Translations under genes and position numbers: made by a program
The notes under the pieces: generated by a model
What the model saw: the letters and a program-made list of their open reading frames with translations, nothing else
Databases searched by the model: none
What the model was told of the DNA's origin: nothing
Shown here: in pieces, positions 15,885-23,539 of the stretch
Layout: each line of letters begins with the position of its first letter
How positions within the stretch are numbered: position 1 is the stretch's first letter
Source of the DNA: an uncultured Oscillospiraceae bacterium
GTDB lineage: Bacteria; Bacillota; Clostridia; Oscillospirales; Oscillospiraceae
Assembly: GCA_934597345.1 (NCBI GenBank)
Contig: CAKTRJ010000002.1
Coordinates: 45,909-109,908, forward strand
Direction of reading: 5' to 3'
DNA: 64,000 nucleotides

Positions 15885-16859
15885 ATGATCAAGATCGGAC
15901 TGGTGGGAACCGGCGGTATGGGCCGGGTACACTACGCCAATTTCAAAGAGATCCCCGACTGCGCCGTGACGGCGCTGTGCGGCGCCAGCGATAAGGCGAA
16001 GGCCGCCGCGGAGGAGTGGGGCCTGCCGCTGTACGCCACTATTGAGGAGATGGCGGCCCATGTGGATATCGTGGATATCTGCACGCCCACCTATACCCAC
16101 CACGACATGGTGATGGAGAGCCTGCGCTGCGGCAAGGATACCATCGTGGAAAAGCCCATTGCCCTCAGCTCCACCGACGCAAGAGAGATGCTGGATACGG
16201 CGTGCGCCAAGGGTTGCCAGCTGTATGTAGCGCAGGTACTGCAATTCACCAAGGAGGTGGAGATCCTCCGCCGCATTGTGAAGGAAGGTACCTACGGCAA
16301 GCCGCTGGACGCGGTGTTTGAGCGGCTGTCCGCATGCCCTCAGTGGGTGCGGGGCGGCTGGCTGTTCGACAGGGACAAATCCGGCCTGCTGCCCTTTGAC
16401 CTGCATATCCACGATCTGGATATCATTGTCTCGCTGTTCGGCACACCGGACGGCGTGGCTGTCACCTCCTGCGGCGGCGCGGATAAGACCTACCGGGAGC
16501 AGTACCGCTTCCAATATACCTTTGGCGATCTGCACGTCTGTGCCGAGGCGGCGTGGTTCAACGCGCCCATCCCCTGGACGGCACGCTGGCGCGTCTATTT
16601 TGAAAACGGCATGCTCATCAACGATGGCCAGACGCTGACAGGCTATCAGTTCGGCAGGGAGCCGGAGGTATTCGACACTGCCGATGCGGTCACCGTGTCC
16701 ACCGGCATCAATGTGCCGCCCTGTGGCTGGTATTATAACGAGCTGAGCCATTTTCTGGACTGCGCCCGCCGTCATGAGCCGTCCCCCTATGTAACGCGCG
16801 AGCAGCTGCTGACGGTGGTCTCGCTGCTGGAAAAGATATCGGAGAATGAAAATGGATAA
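15885..16859 (+). CDS. Gfo/Idh/MocA family NAD(P)-dependent oxidoreductase, copy 2
   Basis: 324 residues. Nucleotide-binding GLVGTGGMGRVHYANF, catalytic TIVEKPIALSSTDARE near residue 90, and LPFDLHIHDLDIIVSLFG with the Asp/His active-site pair. It is a diverged homolog of copy 1, not a recent duplicate: the motifs align but the intervening sequence differs. It could reduce the product of the TIM barrels, regenerating NAD, or oxidise a second position. Its last codons overlap the start of the N-acetyltransferase gene by eight bases. Confidence 0.9.
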   Translation: MIKIGLVGTGGMGRVHYANFKEIPDCAVTALCGASDKAKAAAEEWGLPLYATIEEMAAHVDIVDICTPTYTHHDMVMESLRCGKDTIVEKPIALSSTDAREMLDTACAKGCQLYVAQVLQFTKEVEILRRIVKEGTYGKPLDAVFERLSACPQWVRGGWLFDRDKSGLLPFDLHIHDLDIIVSLFGTPDGVAVTSCGGADKTYREQYRFQYTFGDLHVCAEAAWFNAPIPWTARWRVYFENGMLINDGQTLTGYQFGREPEVFDTADAVTVSTGINVPPCGWYYNELSHFLDCARRHEPSPYVTREQLLTVVSLLEKISENENG

Positions 16860-17607
16860 AGTAAAAGCCTATTTTGACCGCATCGGTTTGGATATGCCGG
16901 AGCATATCGTGTGCGACGGCGCGCTGCTGAAGAAGATCCAGTATGCCCACTGCACCACCATCCCCTATGAAAATCTGGACATCATCCGCAACATCCCCAT
17001 TTCGCTGGAGGAGGATGACCTGTTTGAAAAGATCGTGGTGAACCGCCGGGGCGGCTACTGCTTTGAACTGAACGGCCTGTACGGCTGGCTGCTGCGGCAG
17101 CTGGGCTATCAGGTCACCGACTGCTTTGCCCGCTATCTGCGGGGCGAGAGCACCATCCCCATGCGCCGCCACCGTGTATTGAAGGTGGAGGCCGTGGACG
17201 GTACCTATCTGTGCGACGTGGGCACCGGCGAGGTCTGCCCCCGTGAGCCGCTGCGCATGGAGGAAGGGCTGGTGCAGGAGCAGTACGGTGAGACGTACCG
17301 GCTGGATAAGGATGACTTCCTTGGCTGGGTGGTGATGGATCTTCACAACGGCGAATGGCGGCAGTTCTATTCCTTTACCGAGGAGCCGCAGCTGATCTGC
17401 GATTTCTATGCCGTCACCTTCTTCTGTGAGAACCATCCCAGTTCCCCCTTCTTCCCGCAGGAGATGTTCTCCCTCAAGACCCCCACGGGCCGCATTACGC
17501 TGGACGGCCATCTCTACAAGGAGTTCGACGGCGACACTGTCACCGCACGGGAACTCCGTGATGATGAGCTGGCCTGGGGCTATGCCCAGTTTGGCCTGAC
17601 ACTTTGA
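16852..17607 (+). CDS. nat: Arylamine N-acetyltransferase
   Basis: 251 residues from ATG 16852, behind GGAG at 16841-16844; ATG 16846 is the alternative. The Cys-His-Asp triad is C70 (RRGGYCFELNG), H107 (RRHRVLKV) and D122 (LCDVGTGE), nearly the numbering of characterised NAT enzymes. The family moves an acetyl group from acetyl-CoA to arylamines or hydrazines in the cytosol; some members act as amide synthases. It overlaps the end of the second dehydrogenase gene, so it is translationally coupled to the sugar operon, which is unusual and hints that the imported compound carries an amine or an aromatic aglycone. Confidence 0.92.
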   Translation: MDKVKAYFDRIGLDMPEHIVCDGALLKKIQYAHCTTIPYENLDIIRNIPISLEEDDLFEKIVVNRRGGYCFELNGLYGWLLRQLGYQVTDCFARYLRGESTIPMRRHRVLKVEAVDGTYLCDVGTGEVCPREPLRMEEGLVQEQYGETYRLDKDDFLGWVVMDLHNGEWRQFYSFTEEPQLICDFYAVTFFCENHPSSPFFPQEMFSLKTPTGRITLDGHLYKEFDGDTVTARELRDDELAWGYAQFGLTL

Positions 17608-17651
17608 GAATAAGAAAACGAGAGCCGGTTGGCTCTCGTTTTCTTATTCTC
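17606..17651. terminator. Bidirectional terminator with both stop codons inside the stem
   Basis: A 21-bp perfect stem (17606-17626 with 17631-17651, loop GGTT) with A-rich and T-rich bases in each arm. The TGA of the acetyltransferase (17605-17607) and the TGA of the convergent gene (17650-17652) both overlap it. Confidence 0.88.
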
Positions 17652-18765
17652 AGCCGATGCTGCGGCTATTTACTACGCCGCCCGGCGCGTCACGGCTCAG
17701 CGGATGGTATTCGATCCCGGCGGAGGAGCAGTCCTGCAATGCCACCCTTGTCCACGCGGTGGCGTCATAGGGCTGGAGATACAGCTCACGCCGGTGCAGA
17801 TCGTACATCACCGTATACTGGGTATAGCCGTCGCGGCTGCCTGTGGGCATCCCTGCCGCATCCAACGCGCGGTAGTGGTAGACACCCCGGCTGTGGGGCT
17901 CAAACACCGTGCGCATCAATCCGCTGCCCAGCGGCAGCATCTGTCCGTCCTCCATCCACCGCCCGTCGTGGTTCAGGGCTTTCAGCACCGCCAGCCGCAC
18001 AAAGCGGTCATACGGCGCGTAGGACGCGGGAAGCACGCCGCTTTGCGTCAGATGCGGCACACCGGGATCGCCAGTCAGACGCACGCCCTCCCACGCCGGC
18101 TGGGTAATGGGGCAGTCGTCACCACCCCGGTGCAGCTCCGGCGACTGGGAAAGGAACCACCGCAGGTTATCCAATTGCCGCGGATAGGGCGGGGAATTGG
18201 TCATCACGCCGATGCTGTCGGCATGGTAGACCTGCAGCTGCCCCGGACGCGCCGGATCAGCCGCCTCCAGCACCGCAGTATGGCCTGCGGCGTCAGCGAA
18301 GAAATAGTGCATCGTCGCAGGCACGTTACCGCCCTCTATCGGTATATCTACGATCCGGATCGTCCTGGCTGCGTCGCACACCTCGGCAATATCCCGGCAA
18401 ACGGCCAGCAGCGCCGTGACCAGTTCCATGCCCATCACGCCGGTATATCCGTCCTGCGGCCTGCTGACGCTGGTGCCCTCTTCCAGAAGCAGCAGACCGC
18501 CTGTCAGGCCCTCGCTGTTGATGCCGTCCAGCAGCCAGCTGTCCTGCCCGTTGTAGGTGATACCCAGGATCGGATACCGCGTCCGCAAGGAGCCAACGCT
18601 TACGGGAATATCTGTCCCCGCCGGGAAGGATACCACATGTGCGCCTGCGTCCCACACGCTGCTGTGCAGGTCGCAGGTGCGGAACCAGTAGGGGAGCCCC
18701 TGTTTTGATGTCAGCTTGACGCAGGAGCAAGCCGGTAACTCCGGCAAGATCAGCTGTCTTTTCAT
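17650..18765 (-). CDS. Choloylglycine hydrolase-like linear amide C-N hydrolase (Ntn family)
   Basis: 371 residues from ATG 18765, chosen because AAGGAGGACTTTGG precedes it; the frame extends 19 codons further without support. Aligning with bile-salt hydrolase motifs places the nucleophile at C12 (CSCVKLTSKQG), then R28 and D31 (WFRTCDL), and the Asn of VMTNSPPYPRQLDNL. C12 rather than C2 implies removal of an 11-residue propeptide, as in penicillin V acylases. No signal peptide is evident. The family hydrolyses conjugated bile salts, penicillin V, N-acyl homoserine lactones or N-acyl amides; the bile-salt subset cannot be confirmed here. Confidence 0.8.
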   Translation of the reverse strand: MKRQLILPELPACSCVKLTSKQGLPYWFRTCDLHSSVWDAGAHVVSFPAGTDIPVSVGSLRTRYPILGITYNGQDSWLLDGINSEGLTGGLLLLEEGTSVSRPQDGYTGVMGMELVTALLAVCRDIAEVCDAARTIRIVDIPIEGGNVPATMHYFFADAAGHTAVLEAADPARPGQLQVYHADSIGVMTNSPPYPRQLDNLRWFLSQSPELHRGGDDCPITQPAWEGVRLTGDPGVPHLTQSGVLPASYAPYDRFVRLAVLKALNHDGRWMEDGQMLPLGSGLMRTVFEPHSRGVYHYRALDAAGMPTGSRDGYTQYTVMYDLHRRELYLQPYDATAWTRVALQDCSSAGIEYHPLSRDAPGGVVNSRSIG

Positions 18766-18860
18766 TCCAAAGTCCTCCTTTTTGCAACAGTCGATTACAG
18801 ATAGTATGCCCGATATCACCATACCTTATGGGATATTCTACTGCACTGGATAATTTTCAC

Positions 18861-18889
18861 TTGACAGAATCTGAATTACTCTTTATAAT
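18861..18889 (+). promoter_or_regulatory. Consensus promoter of tRNA-Pro
   Basis: TTGACA-N17-TATAAT. The tRNA begins 11 bases after the -10 box, so little or no 5' leader is made. Confidence 0.92.
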
Positions 18890-18900
18890 GGAAAAGCTTA

Positions 18901-18976
18901 CGGGGTGTAGCGCAGTTGGTAGCGCGCTTGGTTCGGGACCAAGAGGCCGGGGGTTCAAGTCCCCCCACTCCGACCA
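18901..18976 (+). tRNA. tRNA-Pro, anticodon CGG
   Basis: 76 nucleotides with a 7-bp acceptor stem (CGGGGTG with CACTCCG, one G-T), D arm GCGCAGTTGGTAGCGC, anticodon stem CTTGG/CCAAG holding loop TTCGGGA (CGG at 34-36), and T arm GGGGGTTCAAGTCCCCC. The discriminator A and an encoded CCA are present (18973-18976). It reads CCG proline codons. Confidence 0.97.
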
Positions 18977-19020
18977 AAAGCCGGAATTTGTCTTTAGGCA
19001 GGTTCCGGCTTTTCATTTTT
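18977..19020 (+). terminator. Terminator of tRNA-Pro
   Basis: AAAGCCGGAA (18977-18986) pairs with TTCCGGCTTT (19003-19012), followed by CATTTTT. Confidence 0.85.
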
Positions 19021-19086
19021 GTACTTTTGTGGTAAAATATACAAATATAGCTCTGACAGAAAATTTTATCTATCAGGAGGAGAAAA

Positions 19087-19317
19087 ATGAAACAGATAAG
19101 AGTATGTTTTCATCCAGATGAATCAGAATCTTATAAAGAAAAGACGATAAAGAAAATCGAAAAGCTCGGCTGGGTTCAAAACCCAAAGAAAGTTCGACTT
19201 ATTCCCGCAAAGAATGATCCCAATCAAAATGTGCGTGATATCACATTTTTCTTCGATTGGCCTCACGATTCTGATGTTGCATATCCTGTGGATATTGAAT
19301 TTGCAATTCTTCCATAA
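19087..19317 (+). CDS. Small AT-rich hypothetical protein next to tRNA-Pro
   Basis: 76 residues, starting at ATG 19087 after TCAGGAGGAGAAAA. The protein is soluble, Lys-rich in its first half (YKEKTIKKIEKLGW) and ends with DITFFFDWPHDSDVAYPVDIEFAILP. I do not recognise a family. Base composition is much more AT-rich than the neighbours and codon choice differs (many AAA, GAT, AAT). It has its own terminator. Position beside a tRNA, a common integration point, and the deviant composition suggest horizontal gain. Confidence 0.7.
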   Translation: MKQIRVCFHPDESESYKEKTIKKIEKLGWVQNPKKVRLIPAKNDPNQNVRDITFFFDWPHDSDVAYPVDIEFAILP

Positions 19318-19331
19318 TCTTTTTGCAAAAA

Positions 19332-19360
19332 AGCTCCATCCGTTTGGATGGGGCTTTTTC
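19332..19360 (+). terminator. Terminator of the small AT-rich gene
   Basis: AGCTCCATCC (19332-19341) pairs with GGATGGGGCT (19346-19355), loop GTTT, followed by TTTTCG. Confidence 0.8.
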
Positions 19361-19445
19361 GTTTCTTTCATCTGGCGCAACTGTTTTGCGCATATTGCGT
19401 GTCCTGCGGCGCATATAGTGGTCAAAAGGACAGGAGGTGCGCCAT

Positions 19446-20264
19446 ATGGCAACAGGAAAACGGGTACGGAGCAGGAAGCTGCCGCCGCCACCGCCAAGAC
19501 CCGGAGCGGCAGGCGGCAGAACGCCGGGAAAGCGCCAGCAGCCACGGCGGGGCAGCACCCGCCGCATGCTGCAATTACTGGTCAGCGCCGCCGTGCTGGT
19601 GGTGGTCGTGACGGTGAAATTCACCATGCCGGATGTGGCCCGTCAATACGGCGACGAGGTGCTGCGGCTGATGGGGGAGGATACTGACTTCGTGGCGGCC
19701 TTCTCCGCGGCGGGACGTGCCATCGGCGGCGATGATCTGGCCGATGCCATCAACGACGCCTGCGTGGCGGTATTCGGTACCCAGACAGCGCAGATCAGCC
19801 ATGAGGTGGACCGAAACGCCGTTATTTATGGTGACGGCACCACGCCGGAAATCGTGAACATGCTCCAGCAGGTGCTGGGCTTCGACTATCAGAAGCCGGT
19901 GGAGGGTACGGTGACCTCCGCCTTCGGCTTCCGCGACCATCCGGTAGAGGGCACGGAGCGGTTCCATTACGGCATGGACATCGGCTGTGAAAAAGGGGAG
20001 ATCATCCGCGCCTTTGCTGACGGCACCGTTACCGCCATTGCGGAGAGCACGGAGCTGGGGAAGTATATCATCGTGACTCACGCAAGCGGCTATACCACGC
20101 TGTATGCCCATTGCAGCCGCATCAACGCTTCGTCGGGCCAGTCTGTCCGTATGGGCGATCCCATCGCTGAGGTGGGGGATACCGGAGACGCCACCGGCTA
20201 TCACCTGCATTTCGAGCTGCATCAGGATAATATTTATCTGAATCCGGTCTATTATGTCACATAA
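19446..20264 (+). CDS. Membrane-anchored M23 peptidase, SpoIVFA-like
   Basis: 272 residues from ATG 19446 (AGGAGGT nine bases upstream; the in-frame codon at 19437 lies inside that site). A basic, proline-rich cytosolic tail (residues 1-40) is followed by one membrane segment (41-58) and an extracellular LytM/M23 domain from about 155. The zinc ligands are intact: H174 and D178 (HYGMDIG) and H255 in HLHFELH. In sporulating Firmicutes a LytM protein, SpoIVFA, regulates the intramembrane protease SpoIVFB. The next gene overlaps by 11 bases and encodes such a protease, supporting this role. A SpoIIQ-like identity is the alternative. Confidence 0.82.
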   Translation: MATGKRVRSRKLPPPPPRPGAAGGRTPGKRQQPRRGSTRRMLQLLVSAAVLVVVVTVKFTMPDVARQYGDEVLRLMGEDTDFVAAFSAAGRAIGGDDLADAINDACVAVFGTQTAQISHEVDRNAVIYGDGTTPEIVNMLQQVLGFDYQKPVEGTVTSAFGFRDHPVEGTERFHYGMDIGCEKGEIIRAFADGTVTAIAESTELGKYIIVTHASGYTTLYAHCSRINASSGQSVRMGDPIAEVGDTGDATGYHLHFELHQDNIYLNPVYYVT

Positions 20265-20868
20265 CACACCTGTCAGGATACATGTCTCACCGTCAGCGCC
20301 GCTTTTGCTGGCGCTGTTTGTGATGCTGTCCTCGCCGCTGCTGCTTTCGGCGCTGCTGCTGGCGGCGCTTTGCCATGAGTTGGGACATTATTGGATGCTG
20401 CGTCGGATGCGTGCCGGGGTGACGGCGATCCACGTCACAGCGCTGGGGGCGGAGATGCGGGTGTCAGGGCGGCTCTCCTACGGCGGCGAGCTGCTGGCGG
20501 CAGCCGCCGGGCCGGTGACGAACCTGCTGCTGGCGCTGCCGCTGGCCTATGGCGGGCGGCTGTGGGAGGTGCTGTACCTGTTTGCGGGCGCACAGCTGGT
20601 GCTGGGTGTGTTTAATCTGCTGCCCATCCTTCCGCTGGACGGCGGCAGCATGCTCTGGAACCTGCTGGCGTGGCTGACGGAGCCGTACACCGCGGATCGG
20701 ATCGCCGGTGTTGTCAGCTTCGGCATGACGGCGCTGCTGACGCTGGCGGCGGCCGCGGCGCTGTGGAAGGGGGGAAGCCCTTTCCTGCTGCTGGCATCGG
20801 TGGCGCTGCTATGGCACACCATTACGGTAAATAGGGGTTGCCAAACCACGGCAAAGAAGGTAAAATAA
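20254..20868 (+). CDS. Site-2 protease family M50 metalloprotease, SpoIVFB-like
   Basis: 204 residues with five to six hydrophobic segments. The zinc motif is H41-E42-L43-G44-H45, and the second metal site is NLLPILPLDGG with D129, spacing close to Bacillus SpoIVFB. SpoIVFB cuts pro-sigma-K inside the mother-cell outer forespore membrane late in sporulation. Its start lies inside the end of the M23 gene (11-base overlap), so the two are translationally coupled as spoIVFA-spoIVFB. No C-terminal CBS domain is present, which shortens it relative to Bacillus. sigK is not in the window. Confidence 0.85.
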   Translation: MSHNTPVRIHVSPSAPLLLALFVMLSSPLLLSALLLAALCHELGHYWMLRRMRAGVTAIHVTALGAEMRVSGRLSYGGELLAAAAGPVTNLLLALPLAYGGRLWEVLYLFAGAQLVLGVFNLLPILPLDGGSMLWNLLAWLTEPYTADRIAGVVSFGMTALLTLAAAAALWKGGSPFLLLASVALLWHTITVNRGCQTTAKKVK

Positions 20869-20901
20869 GACGATATTCAAGTATACGACAGGAGAACGAC
20901 T

Positions 20902-22734
20902 GTGGATAAAAAGCTGGAACGCATCCTGCCACGGGTGCAGAAGCCTGCCCGCTATGTGGGCGGCGAATATAACGCGGTCATCAAGGATAAGGCGCAGGTG
21001 GATACCCGTATCGCCTTCTGCTTCCCGGATACCTACGAGATCGGCATGTCCAATCTGGGCATGCGGATCCTGTACGGCGTCATGAATCAGATGGACGGCG
21101 TGTGGTGCGAGCGGGTCTTTGCCCCATGGGGCGACATGGAGGAGGAAATGCGTAAGGCGGGTATGCCCCTCTTTGCGCTGGAATCCGGCGATCCCATCAC
21201 GAATTTCGATATCGTGGCCTTTTCCGTGGGCTATGAGATGGCCTTTACCGCCATCCTCAATATGCTGGATCTGGCGGGGATCCCCCTGCGCAGCGCCCAG
21301 CGTGATGGCCTGACCCCATTGGTGATCGCCGGCGGCACCGCCATGTACAACGCCGAGCCTATTGCCGACTTCATTGACCTTGTCAGTCTGGGCGAGGGAG
21401 AGGACATCACCGTGGAGCTGGTGGAGCTGCACCGCAGGGCGCGGCGCGAGGGCTGGAGCAAGGCGGAATTCCTCCGTGCCGCCGCTCAGCTGGACGGTAT
21501 CTATGTACCCAGCCTGTACGACATTTCCTACCACGACGATGGCACGGTAAGCGCCATCACGCCCCGTGACGGCGCGCCCACTGTGGTGACCAAACGCATC
21601 GTCCGCGACATGGACAAGGCGTATTTCCCGGTGAATACCATCGTTCCCAGCACTGAGATCGTGCAGGATCGCGTGATGCTGGAGTTGTTCCGGGGCTGCA
21701 TCCGGGGCTGCCGCTTCTGTCAGGCGGGCTATGTGTACCGCCCTGTCCGCAACCGCAGCCGCGACCTGTGCGCACAGTACTGTCTGGATTCCTGCAACGA
21801 TTCCGGCTATCAGGAGGTAACGCTGTCCTCCCTCAGCACCAGCGACTATCCGCCACTGACCGACCTGTGCGACCAGCTGGAACCCTTCTGCGAGAGCCGC
21901 CATGTGAACCTGTCGCTGCCCAGTCTGCGGGCGGACAACTTCTCCATGGCGCTGATGCAGCGGCTGGCCAAGGGCCGTAAGACCGGCCTGACCTTCGCTC
22001 CGGAGGCGGGCACCCAGCGGCTGCGAGACGTCATCAACAAGAACGTGACGCTGGAGGCGCTGCTGAACTCCTGCCATACCGCCTTTGCCGGCGGTTACAA
22101 CGCGGTGAAGCTGTACTTCATGCTGGGACTGCCCACGGAGACGGACGAGGACGTGCTGGGGATCGCCGATGTGGCGGCCCGCGTCATGCACGCCTGGCGG
22201 GAGAGCGCCCCCAACAAGCAGCGGGGCGTCCGCATCACCGTGTCCACCTCCTATTTTATCCCCAAGCCCCACACGGCTTTCCAGTGGGAGCCTCAGATCA
22301 CCCGCGAGGAATATGAACGCCGGGTGCAGCTGCTGCGGGAGAATATGACCACCAAGACTGTCACCTACAACTGGCACGATGGGAAGACCTCCTTCATCGA
22401 GGCGGTGCTGGCCAGGGGTGATCGAAGACTGGGCAATGTGCTGGAAGCCGTATGGCGTAAAGGAGGTCACCTTGACGCATGGGAGGAGTATTTCTCTCTG
22501 GATCGCTGGCTGGAGGCCTTTGACGAGTGCGGCGTTGACCCAGCGTTTTATGCCTATCGCCGCCGGGAAAAGGATGAGATTATGCCCTGGGACACGATCT
22601 CCAGCGGCGTCACCAAGGAGTATCTGTGGCGTGAGCACGAAAACGCCGTGGCGGGCGTTACCACGCCGGACTGCCGCACCCGGTGCAACGGCTGCGGCGC
22701 CAACAAGCTGGTAGGAGGGAAGTGCGATGTCTAA
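20902..22734 (+). CDS. B12-binding/radical SAM protein, TIGR03960 family
   Basis: 610 residues from GTG 20902 behind AGGAGAACG. A N-terminal cobalamin-binding-like fold (residues about 30-190, with DTYEIGMSNLGMRILYGVMN and VIAGGTAMYNAEP) precedes the radical SAM core with C266-x3-C270-x2-C273 (GCIRGCRFCQAG). Members cleave S-adenosylmethionine to make a radical; the family substrate is not established, though an RNA or ribosome role is suspected from its usual neighbours. The next gene, overlapping by eight bases, is the constant partner TIGR03936/DUF2344. Only three Cys are in the classic motif; NGCGANKLVGG near the end may bind metal. Confidence 0.9.
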   Translation: MDKKLERILPRVQKPARYVGGEYNAVIKDKAQVDTRIAFCFPDTYEIGMSNLGMRILYGVMNQMDGVWCERVFAPWGDMEEEMRKAGMPLFALESGDPITNFDIVAFSVGYEMAFTAILNMLDLAGIPLRSAQRDGLTPLVIAGGTAMYNAEPIADFIDLVSLGEGEDITVELVELHRRARREGWSKAEFLRAAAQLDGIYVPSLYDISYHDDGTVSAITPRDGAPTVVTKRIVRDMDKAYFPVNTIVPSTEIVQDRVMLELFRGCIRGCRFCQAGYVYRPVRNRSRDLCAQYCLDSCNDSGYQEVTLSSLSTSDYPPLTDLCDQLEPFCESRHVNLSLPSLRADNFSMALMQRLAKGRKTGLTFAPEAGTQRLRDVINKNVTLEALLNSCHTAFAGGYNAVKLYFMLGLPTETDEDVLGIADVAARVMHAWRESAPNKQRGVRITVSTSYFIPKPHTAFQWEPQITREEYERRVQLLRENMTTKTVTYNWHDGKTSFIEAVLARGDRRLGNVLEAVWRKGGHLDAWEEYFSLDRWLEAFDECGVDPAFYAYRRREKDEIMPWDTISSGVTKEYLWREHENAVAGVTTPDCRTRCNGCGANKLVGGKCDV

Positions 22735-23389
22735 GCTGAGACTGCTGTTCGTCAAGGAGGCGCAGGCGTCCTATATCTCCCACCTTGACCTGATGCGCAC
22801 CTTCCAGCGGTGCTTTCCACGCACGGAGCTGGACATCAAGCATACCCAGGGCTATCACCCCCATCCCATCATCTCCATTGTCCTGCCGCTGCCGGTGGGA
22901 CAGAGCAGCGACTGTGAGCTGCTGGATTTCGAGGTGACACAGACCAGCGACGGCAGCGGCATTGCCGAAAAGCTGAATAGCGGCATGCCCACCGGTATCC
23001 GGGTGCTGGACTGCTATGAGGCCAAGCGCCCCATTCGCGAGCTGGACAGCCTGCGGGCGGACGTGACGCTGGAATACGACGCCGGTGTGCCGGAGGGTGC
23101 GGCGGAGCGCCTGCGGGAGCTGCTGGCACGGGACACGCTGGTGATCCAGAAGCGCACCAAGCGCAAAGAGCTGGCGGATGTTGACATCGCGCCCATGATC
23201 CGCAAAGCGGATGTGACGGCGGACGATCACAATGTGTTCATCAATATCACCGTTCAGGCCCAGAATCCCGGCCTGAACCCCCAGCTCATCGAAAAGGCCA
23301 TCGCGGCCTATCTTCCGGCGCTGACGCCGGACTTTGCCCGAGTGCGCCGCCGTGCCATTCTGGACGCGAATGGACAGAATTTTCGATGA
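22727..23389 (+). CDS. DUF2344 (TIGR03936) radical-SAM-linked protein
   Basis: 220 residues. The opening LRLLFVKEAQASYISHLDLMRTFQRCFPRTELDIKHTQGYHPHP is the diagnostic DUF2344 segment. Members are found almost only beside, or fused to, the TIGR03960 radical SAM protein, and are often near ribosomal protein or ribosome-maturation genes. Here rplS, rbgA and rnhB follow. Function is unknown; a role as substrate-binding partner of the radical SAM enzyme is likely. Start overlaps the preceding stop and has GGAGGGAAGTG upstream. Confidence 0.9.
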   Translation: MSKLRLLFVKEAQASYISHLDLMRTFQRCFPRTELDIKHTQGYHPHPIISIVLPLPVGQSSDCELLDFEVTQTSDGSGIAEKLNSGMPTGIRVLDCYEAKRPIRELDSLRADVTLEYDAGVPEGAAERLRELLARDTLVIQKRTKRKELADVDIAPMIRKADVTADDHNVFINITVQAQNPGLNPQLIEKAIAAYLPALTPDFARVRRRAILDANGQNFR

Positions 23390-23415
23390 TTTTCCCGCAA
23401 AAGTGAAAATAATGC

Positions 23416-23444
23416 TTGCATTTACCGGATTTGTATGGTATTCT
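23416..23444 (+). promoter_or_regulatory. Promoter of rplS
   Basis: TTGCAT-N17-TATTCT. Predicted start near 23451 leaves a leader of about 90 bases before rplS. Confidence 0.65.
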
Positions 23445-23454
23445 ATCATGGCGT

Positions 23455-23538
23455 GAAAAGGGCGGTCCTCTGTCGCCGGTGCAAAAATGCACCCTTGTAA
23501 TGGCGTTATGAACACCTATAAATACAGGAGGAAAAATC
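23455..23538 (+). promoter_or_regulatory. Candidate ribosomal protein L19 leader
   Basis: The untranslated leader contains GGTGCA/TGCACC (hairpin about 23478-23493) enclosed by GGCG-type complementary bases (GGGCGGT with GGCGTT-like partners). Low-GC Gram-positive bacteria often carry an autoregulatory leader before rplS; position and a compact hairpin fit, but I could not match a consensus in detail. Confidence 0.4.
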
Positions 23539-23539
23539 C

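Noticed and set aside
18781-18860. Sigma-E-like CATACTAT box upstream of the choloylglycine-hydrolase-like gene on the minus strand
   Set aside because: The -10-like box is good, but no -35-like box is found at the required distance.
18828-19121. 97-residue frame across tRNA-Pro
   Set aside because: It reads through the tRNA and its terminator, so it is not a protein gene.
19446-20264. M23 gene as a plain cell-wall hydrolase
   Set aside because: Overlap with an M50 protease gene is the SpoIVFA-SpoIVFB arrangement, which explains the pair better.
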